From Telmatactis stephensoni (Eukaryota > Cnidaria > Anthozoa > Actiniaria > Isophelliidae), in contig JALIZF010001015.1 of the NCBI GenBank assembly GCA_029948255.1, positions 1-64,000 of the forward strand: 64,000 nucleotides of DNA. The letters run 5' to 3'. How positions within the stretch are numbered: position 1 is the stretch's first letter; every line of letters begins with the position of its first letter. A program made the position numbers and the translations under genes. The notes beneath the pieces were generated by a model. It saw only the letters and a program-made list of their open reading frames with translations, searched no databases and was not told the origin of the DNA. Positions 57,954 to 64,000 of this stretch are shown piece after piece.

Positions 57954-59296
57954 GTCTTCAACTTGTCCCTGACTTATCTTTGACTTCTTAAAGTCGCTCC
58001 AAGAAGTGGTAAGTTCTTTCAACTCAATGTGTTGGGCAACGTGAAGTACAGCACTCGCCACCGCCATTAACTTGCCGCATTTTAAAGACAACCAGCCACA
58101 AGTGATCTTAAGTTCTTGGGCGATGACATACCGTATTTACTCGTGTACAAGTCGACTCGGTGTATAAGTCGACCCCCAAAAAATTCAATAAAAATCCCAG
58201 TTTTTTCGTATATCCTTTGTATAAGTCGACCCTAGTTTTCTTAGTGTTGTGCTGCCTTGAAAATTGAATCATAATCTCGCAATTTGCATGAAAATGTGTG
58301 TAAATTTGACAACGAAACTCCGAGCATAAGCGAGTAGTTCGCGAGCAGGACGCCATTTTGAATGCTTTGTAACCAAGCTGATTTATTGTTCCATTAACTT
58401 CACACCATTAATCGGTTGGCGTCGCTGTAAACAAACTGAAAATTAAAGAATAATCATAGCAAGAAGTGAAGAACAGTAAGAAGTAAAAATTTCATACGCT
58501 TTATTAATTAAACTTTGGTCTTCCTGTTTCTTTGAGTATGGACTGGAACCGACAGCATCTGATTATAAAAAGAACCAACATGGCGGACTTTTGTTTTGAA
58601 TAGTTGAGTGTAATAAAAGTCCTGACAAAAGCGGTATGTGACTGATTTTATTTCCTCTCTTACAAAAGGTCAACTTAATAAACAAACAGTGTATGAATGT
58701 TTTATTTGATGTGTAAGTTTTTCGTGCATAACAGAGAGTAATTCTGCCGTTTACGTCTCATAATCGTAAAGCTGATTTTTAAACGTATAGATTACATGAA
58801 TTTTCGCCAACAAAACCTCAATAAACATATCGTTTGGTTCCCAATATGGAAAAAGGCTACATTTTAACTTATTGTTCAGGTAATTTTAGGATGATTTTTT
58901 TTAGTTCATTTGTTGACCCGGTGTATAAGTCGAGGTCGGTTTTTTGGACTTAAAATTTGATGAAAAAAGGTCGACTTATACACGAGTAAATACGGTAGTC
59001 GTCACTTATGTCTTTTTGTAATTGCTGGACGTTGTCTATGGGCAGTGCAAGTCCAAGTAGTTTAGTGGCCAGCTTTATAGCGCTGTCGGCGACGGCGTCT
59101 GTGGTTTTACTGGCAAGTGCAGTCTCATAGCGCTTATATAACTTCTTCACATCTGCTGATTGACTTGCTCATGGGTCAGTTCTTTGCCGATCATTTCCTT
59201 ACATTTGCTGCTGCTGACTAAAACATTAAGCTGTTCTTTCAGTTGATCATCGCCCAGCTGTGTGGGCGGCTCATCTAATAGCTCTTCGATGTTCAT
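57933..59296 (-). pseudogene. Unrecognised gene of the virus-like element, split by a MITE
   Basis: The start is MNIEELLDEPPTQLGDDQLK at 59296, with CTAATATAC just before the ATG. The frame changes by one base near 59170, then AVADSAIKLATKLLGLALPI and QQLQKDISDDY run up to the MITE at 58129-58997. On the other side the same frame resumes with AQELKITCGWLSLKCGKLMA and ends SQGQVEDKSSVST at 57933. Leaving out the MITE and one TA copy keeps the frame continuous, which shows the two parts are one gene of about 165 codons. It is helical and acidic at the N-terminus; no family is recognised. Confidence 0.55.
58129..58997. mobile_element. TA-flanked MITE (Tc1/mariner or pogo type) inside a viral-like gene
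   Basis: Ends are TA-CCGTATTTACTCGTGTACAA and the complement, ACACGAGTAAATACGG-TA. Subterminal copies of GTATAAGTCGAC occur near both ends (58156 and 58210 on the left, 58921 and 58970 on the right). There is no coding capacity; short ORFs such as the one at 58108-58356 are incidental. The TA target and 26-bp ends fit Tc1/mariner. Confidence 0.85.
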
Positions 59297-59359
59297 GTAT
59301 ATTAGAAAAATCATAGATTTTTCACGCTGTAAGGATATCTTAAGCCTGGTTCACACTAG

Positions 59360-59575
59360 CGTCGGAATCGGAATCGGAGTCGGAATCGGAATCGTAAGAG
59401 GCGCTTATGACCAGTGTGAACCAATAATCGGAGTCGGAATCGGAAGCAGAAGGGCGACGGAATCGGAATCGGAAGGATCAGAAGAGTTTGTTTTTCTTCC
59501 GATTCCGATTCCGATTATGACTCTTACGATCTAGTGTGAACCAAAGGATCAGAATCGGAATCGGAGTCGGAAGAT
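59360..59575. repeat. Subterminal (CGGAAT)n array of the Harbinger, with an inverted part
   Basis: CGGAATCGGAATCGGAGTCGG-type hexamers occupy 59365-59478 and 59548-59570. A stretch at 59495-59520 reads CCGATTCCGATTCCGATT on the same strand, i.e. inverted. The right end has matching CCGATT hexamers at 63515-63556. Arrays like this could bind the MADF protein or the transposase. Confidence 0.75.
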
Positions 59576-59582
59576 TTGACCA

Positions 59583-60817
59583 ATGACAGAGCTCATGCCC
59601 AGGCCCTTTAGAGCAGAAAACATGGCTGCCTCCATGGACGAGATGTTGGCCGAAGCTGTGAGGAAATACCCTGTTCTGTACGATAAAAGCATCAAGGATT
59701 TCAAAGATAAGAATAAGAAAAATTTAGCTTGGAGTGACGTGGCGAAAGAAGTTGGTCTTAAAACTGGTATGTATATAAATCGAATGGAATTGAATAATTT
59801 GAAATGATTCAACTGTCAACTGAAAACTGTTAAAACTCTGTATTTATTTTGAGTTTTTAGCTTTTAAAATTACCTAGTAAAGTTTGCTGTTATGGGCATT
59901 TTTCTTCTTCTATTTATTTAATGGGTTTACAGAATAGAACGATGCCCCATGAATGTGTTTTCAATTGTTATATTTTAGGAGATGAAGCCAAAACCCATTT
60001 TACAAATCTTAGAACCAGATATAGTCGTGACAGAAAGAAGTTGAAACAGGTGAAAAAGAGTGGTGCTGGAGCAGACGATGTATCTAAAGTAAAGGATGAA
60101 GAGAGCGATCTATTTCTGTATTTGTCCTGGCTTGACCCATATTACAAATCGAGAAAATCATCAAGTAATTTGATTAAGATTGATTGTGAAAATGAAGAAA
60201 ATGAAAATGATGAAATCTCATTTGAAGACACTTCAGTAGATACTTTATCAGACAATACAGAAGCGAGCAATGTTGATGACTTAGGCAATGTTAAACCTGC
60301 AAAAAAGGCTAAACAACATTCTAAAGCCAAAGCAAACAAGGCTCTTTTAGATGCAGAAGTAGAAGTGCTTAAATCCATAAGTTCAGCTATTGAAAACAAG
60401 TCTGAAAAAAATTCACAATCTAAAGATGAAGAAGAAATATTTGGTGCTTTGGTTGTTTCACAGCTTCGACAAATTCCACCTGAGCGAAGAGTGGTAATGA
60501 AAATGCAAATATCAAATGTATTGTATCAAGAGGTTTTGTCATCACTTGCTACGTCTGCAAGACCTCCACCCACATCCACTGTGACATCTGTACCTTGTCC
60601 CACTTGGCAAACATGGCAGTCTTCTCAACTTCCACTTCATTCATCTCACATCCCTCAGGAATGCAGTAGCAATACATCACAGAGAAGTGCATTCCAAGTT
60701 CCTGCAGTTATTGAGCCGGAGGTAAAAGAGGTAGGCTATAGGCCTGGTCAACTGTTTTATCAAAGGCAAACTGATCATCAACACGTTGGATTTCTTGAAG
60801 ATCTTAATTCAAATTGA
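59583..60817 (+). CDS. Harbinger MADF-domain DNA-binding protein, two exons
   Basis: Exon 1 is 59583-59766 (donor GTATGT); exon 2 is 59979-60817 (acceptor TATATTTTAG). Together they give 341 codons including the stop, in phase. The MADF domain starts MDEMLAEAVRKYPVLYDKSI; exon 2 continues with THFTNLRTRYSRDRKKLKQV and a YLSWLDPYYKSRKSS segment. An acidic middle (NEENENDEISFEDTSVD) and a basic stretch (KPAKKAKQHSKAKANK) precede a BESS-like helix (LRQIPPERRVVMKMQISNVL). In PIF/Harbinger elements this Myb/SANT-like partner helps import the transposase and bind the subterminal repeats (family knowledge). The ATG at 59583 starts just inside the left subterminal array. Confidence 0.8.
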
Positions 60818-61993
60818 CTTGCAACTAAAAGGCTGGAGTAGTTCATAAAACTGTTGCTTGTTTTTAGTTGGATTTATTTGATGCATGCTTTAAATAGTAT
60901 TTACAAATGCATTCAAAAATCAGTTTTCTCTGTTATAAGTTGTCTCTGTTATAAGTTGTCAACATTGTTGATTCTTACAAAAGTTGTAAATAAGATAATT
61001 ATTATCTTATCAGAAATAAGTATAAGTAATAGCAATGATGGTTTGTAGCAGATATTTGAAAAATACCACAAGTGATATTTCAAATTTGTTGAACAAAATT
61101 ACAATTTGGGTCAATTTTGAAATATCACGAGTGGTATTTATCCCAAATATCATGTATAAAACATGCTATTATTTTTTTCATAATACAACCTACAAAATTT
61201 CTGCAATTTTAATAAAAATAGCTACTTCAAAACGTGAAAAATGTCTACTGGGCTTGAACTAGTTAAAATAACTAAACATGAATTTTTAAGAAAGGAAGTA
61301 AAGGAAGCCCTAAGTAAAAAAATCGTTTCTGATAAGTAAATTGTTAATTTCATTTTTGTTTTTGGTCTCAATGACTTTAAAGACACAGCACAAGCGACTT
61401 TTCAGGAAAACAAACAAATTGTCTTTTATGAAGACAAAATGGTATTGTTTGAAAAAAAGAGGAACCAAAAGACTTTTTAAATAAAATAAACTGTGAAGAA
61501 TGCCTTTTATTACCTTTCAATAACTTTTAAGCATCATTCCTTTAGGTTGAAATCCCCTTTTAAGCACAAGATAGCTTCCCATGTCTGGCCAACATTTGAT
61601 ATCAGCTGTCTTGCAAAGAAAGAAAGCAGTTGCTATGGAAACTGTCATTTTGACACATAAGTATTTCAAAATTAAGCTGAAATACCAATACTTTCAACCA
61701 ATCAAATTGTAGACATTTCTTAGGTTGTATTATTATAAATAAACAAAAATAAGTAAATACAAATGGTGATTTATACACTTTATAATGACTGGTGAGAAAA
61801 GGAAAAATGAAGGTAAGATATAAAACTTAAGTATTTGTATAGGAAGCTTTGAATTGATCATAAACAGGTTTTATGGTTTCTCTTCATTTTTCATTTGCCA
61901 GTATTGATGAGTCCTTATGTTAACAGGTTTAAGTATGTATGATGGAAATCAGAGTCATTTCCTTTTACATTGACTCCACTGACAATTTTTTGT

Positions 61994-63413
61994 CTATCGG
62001 ATAGGTCCTCTACTTCTGACATAGTCCCATTGCCATGAAACAGCTCCTTGAGTTGAATTAACATATTCTCTCAAAGCTTCTCTAACCTCATTTGCAGAGG
62101 TTGAGTATCTGCAGCCCCTTGTTGGAGAAATGCTTTGAATGGCACTGACATTGCTATCTGTAGGAATCTTGCTTCTCCACTCCCCTGGTAAGATATTTCC
62201 AGAGCTATCAAAACTGTCTATAAAACCAGCTGGACAGTACATAGCAGAGTCAGTTTGTCTTAGGTAGTTATGCAAGCAACAAGCAGCTTGAGTGATCTTC
62301 TCAACTGTCTCAACACTACCAATGATAGGGCCCCGAAAAATTCTCCACCTTGCTGCCAAAATACCAAAACAGTTTTCAAGTCACTCTCCTTGCCCTTGAT
62401 AACCTGTAGTTAAAAATGCTTTTGTCTTCAGTGATATTTTTCCCTGGGTAAGGACGCATGAGCCATGATTTCAAGGGAAATATCTCATCTCCCACTATAA
62501 AATAAGGCAGGGGGTCTAGCTTACAACCTGGAAGACTTGAGGCAGCACGAAAATTGATGGTGCCATCCTGAAATGCTTTGCCCATGCTAGAATTGGCTAA
62601 AACTCCACTGTCATTGTTACTTCCATATTGGCCAACATCAATGAGGGAAAAATTGTAGTTAGCATCACACAGAGCCATCAAAACAATGCTAAAGAAACCT
62701 TTATAATTAAAATATTGAGACCCACTATTCTTTGGGCATTGCATTGCAATGTGTTTGCCATCCAGAGCTCCAATGCAGTGTGGCATATTCCAGGTAGTTT
62801 CAAATTGTCGAGAAATATTCATCCAATCTTCCTGTGTTCTTGGTGGTCGTAAATATGTGTCTTTCAGAGCCAACCAAATTGCAGTGAGAGTTTCACTAAT
62901 GATGGAGCTGACAGTCGACTTAGCAATTCTGTACGAAAAACTTAGTGATTTCTGGCTACTTCCACTTGCGAGATAGCGTAAAGTCAGTGTTAGCCTTTCT
63001 GCTGCACCGATTGACTCTCTCATTCTTGTTGTACGTTTCGTAATTCTTGGTCCACACAAAGAAAGTAGGTGTTCAAACCGCTCTGGAGACATGCGTGTGT
63101 AGCTATCAAGAAAGTATAAATATCGAAGTTTAACAAAATAACTAGCTAAGGCGGAAAATATTGAAGAAAGAAAAAGGAAATCGGATAAATCAACACAATC
63201 TTACCCAAAAAACATTTCTCTATCGTGAGTTTTCATCTCCCTCACCAGGCTCCAATACTCGCCGTATATTTTCCGTTTTGAGTGTATTCTTTTTACCCAG
63301 CACCGTCTTGTTCTTGAGTTTAATCGTCTCTGTTGCCGACGTCTCAAAACGACGAACAAAAGGACTAATAAAAGTAGGTGGTCTTCGTTGTTGTTGTTGT
63401 TATCACCAGCCAT
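61994..63413 (-). pseudogene. Harbinger transposase (DDE_4), spliced, with one 1-base insertion
   Basis: Exon 1 runs 63413-63205, starting MAGDNNNNNEDHL and ending with a GTAAGA donor; exon 2 starts at 63102 after CTTGATAG. The N-terminus has RCWVKRIHSKRKIYGEYWSL, then RMSPERFEHLLSLCGPRI. Catalytic blocks are GALDGKHIAM (first Asp, near 62760), GSNNDSGVL (second Asp, near 62610) and ENCFGILAARWR (Glu, near 62345). One extra base near 62370 shifts the frame between RRV and LENCFG; otherwise open to the stop at 61994. The close match to an intact layout suggests recent loss of function, or a sequencing error at that site. Confidence 0.8.
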
Positions 63414-63599
63414 TTTGAATCTCCCGGGAAAACCATAGAAACGAGCACGAAACCGAGGCTTACGATTCTGATTCCGTTGTTTATGATTCACATTGATTCA
63501 CACTGGATCGTAAGCTTCTTGCGATTCCGACTGCGATTCCGATTCCGATTCCGACGCTTACGACGCTAGTGTGAACCAGGCTTTAGAGAAAAGATCATT

Positions 63600-63770
63600 T
63601 TAGAATGTTGATGGTTCTTCAAATGCCGCATGTATTCTATGTAGTTCTTCTTTGGTGTGATTTCTCCACCATAGTTGAAAGAATGGTCTCCAAGTCGCTT
63701 TCTTTTTACTAGGAGCATGAAAATACCACCAGGGCACCAATATTTTCCCTGAAAGGGCTTAGAGACGCCT
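63600..63770 (-). pseudogene. Possible C-terminal remnant of another gene of the virus-like element
   Basis: On the minus strand a frame reads KILVPWWYFHAPSKKKATWR and then FFQLWWRNHTKEELHRIHAA, stopping at 63600. Without the Harbinger this stop would lie only about 60 bases upstream of the ATG at 59296, matching the packing of the other minus-strand genes. A competing frame is also open, and I cannot choose with certainty. No domain is recognised. The remaining bases to 64000 show only short, broken frames. Confidence 0.3.
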
Positions 63771-64000
63771 TGTCAACTGCTGCGAGAGTAACCAAACAGA
63801 TATGTTGCATCGTGTGTGCACCGCGAGAAGGCTAATTTAATTAACTCCGACGTGCGTTCTTAACGTCGTCACCACAAGCAATGTCAATCAAGAATAAGTA
63901 GGTTGTAGTGTCGTGTGTGAATATGTTTTATGCCAGAACTTCAAGTGTTGCTAATTCATTGAGGTCTAGGATATCTAAAAGAAAGTCATCGTCTTTTGTT

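Larger units (their letters stand above)
59343..63582. mobile_element. PIF/Harbinger transposon, 4.24 kb, complete ends
   Basis: Exact 22-bp terminal inverted repeats begin AGCCTGGTTCACACTAGCGT on each side, flanked by TTA at 59340-59342 and 63583-63585, the 3-bp target duplication typical of PIF/Harbinger. Inside each end are GAATCG-type hexamer arrays (59367-59570 and 63515-63556). It carries the two usual proteins, a MADF-type DNA-binding protein (plus) and a transposase (minus), in divergent outer positions transcribed towards each other. An inner stretch at about 61045-61740 has inverted segments, possibly another small insertion. Confidence 0.92.
52060..64000. mobile_element. Virus-like integrating element (Polinton-like), decayed, nested with two other transposons
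   Basis: The left limit is set by a shift in composition and by the upstream region of the replication gene; the right limit is not reached. Content: a plus-strand helicase/HNH replication protein (52253-55232), a minus-strand block with integrase, an unidentified protein and four small proteins (55224-57756), a repeat spacer, and another minus-strand gene (57933-59296, split by a MITE). A possible further gene remnant lies past the inserted Harbinger (after 63585). Convergent arms, very tight packing and a retroviral-type integrase fit Polintons, adintoviruses or polinton-like viruses. No family-B polymerase motif C, packaging ATPase, protease or major capsid is recognisable, so the name is provisional. 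I could not find terminal inverted repeats within the window. Several frames are broken, so this copy is dead. Confidence 0.6.

Overview
The window looks like a repeat-dense, gene-poor piece of an animal nuclear genome. It is AT-rich, uses GT-AG introns, and carries tRNA-derived SINEs, CR1/L2-type and L1-type LINEs, Helitron and PIF/Harbinger elements and many MITEs. The mix resembles an anthozoan cnidarian (coral or sea anemone). That is inference from repeat content, not from a marker gene. I see no rRNA, genuine tRNA gene, CRISPR array or complete conserved host gene.

Layout. 1-4.8 kb is non-coding, with hairpin repeats, one MITE and microsatellites. 4.8-14.8 kb is a decayed minus-strand Helitron (helicase part 4839-7420, HUH replication-initiator part 12418-14840). 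It is split by a nearly intact plus-strand CR1/L2-type LINE (7421-12417) ending in a (TAC)n tail. 14.8-25 kb holds charged-repeat ORFs, a Crypton-like tyrosine recombinase remnant, a second CR1-type LINE (19.7-22.7 kb, minus) and a third 3' fragment (24.3-25.1 kb). 26-31.3 kb contains spliced minus-strand gene pieces: a P-loop exon, a Harbinger transposase remnant, a two-exon orphan gene with a MITE in its intron, and a three-exon unknown. 31.5-42 kb has a LINE tail, a tRNA-derived SINE, and an L1/Tx1-like LINE (37-41.8 kb, minus). 43.6-51.3 kb has exon-like pieces (BEN-like, Tudor/chromo-barrel-like, PARP-type BRCT-like), a fourth CR1 copy, a palindromic MITE and a LINE RT remnant.

The most interesting part is 52.1 kb to the right edge. 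It looks like a decayed, virus-like integrating element (Polinton-like by architecture). A plus-strand replication protein joins an unknown N-terminal region, an SF1 helicase and an HNH-type zinc module. It converges, tail to tail with a 9-bp overlap, on a tightly packed minus-strand cluster: a DDE integrase, an unidentified (possibly virion) protein, a tiny hydrophobic peptide, and three small, mostly membrane-type proteins. Several neighbours share UAAUG or AUGA stop/start overlaps. Another minus-strand gene follows beyond a tandem-repeat spacer. Two DNA transposons are nested in the element: a TA-flanked MITE inside a gene (58129-58997) and a 4.2-kb PIF/Harbinger (59343-63582) with exact TIRs, TTA target duplications, a spliced MADF protein and a near-intact transposase. 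No polymerase motif C, packaging ATPase, protease or major capsid gene is recognisable in the window; the element may continue past 64000.

A second theme is LINE translation. In both CR1-type copies where the ORF1/ORF2 boundary survives, ORF2 follows ORF1 in the same frame after a single UGA-C stop, and no in-frame AUG precedes the endonuclease domain. This points to readthrough or termination-reinitiation.
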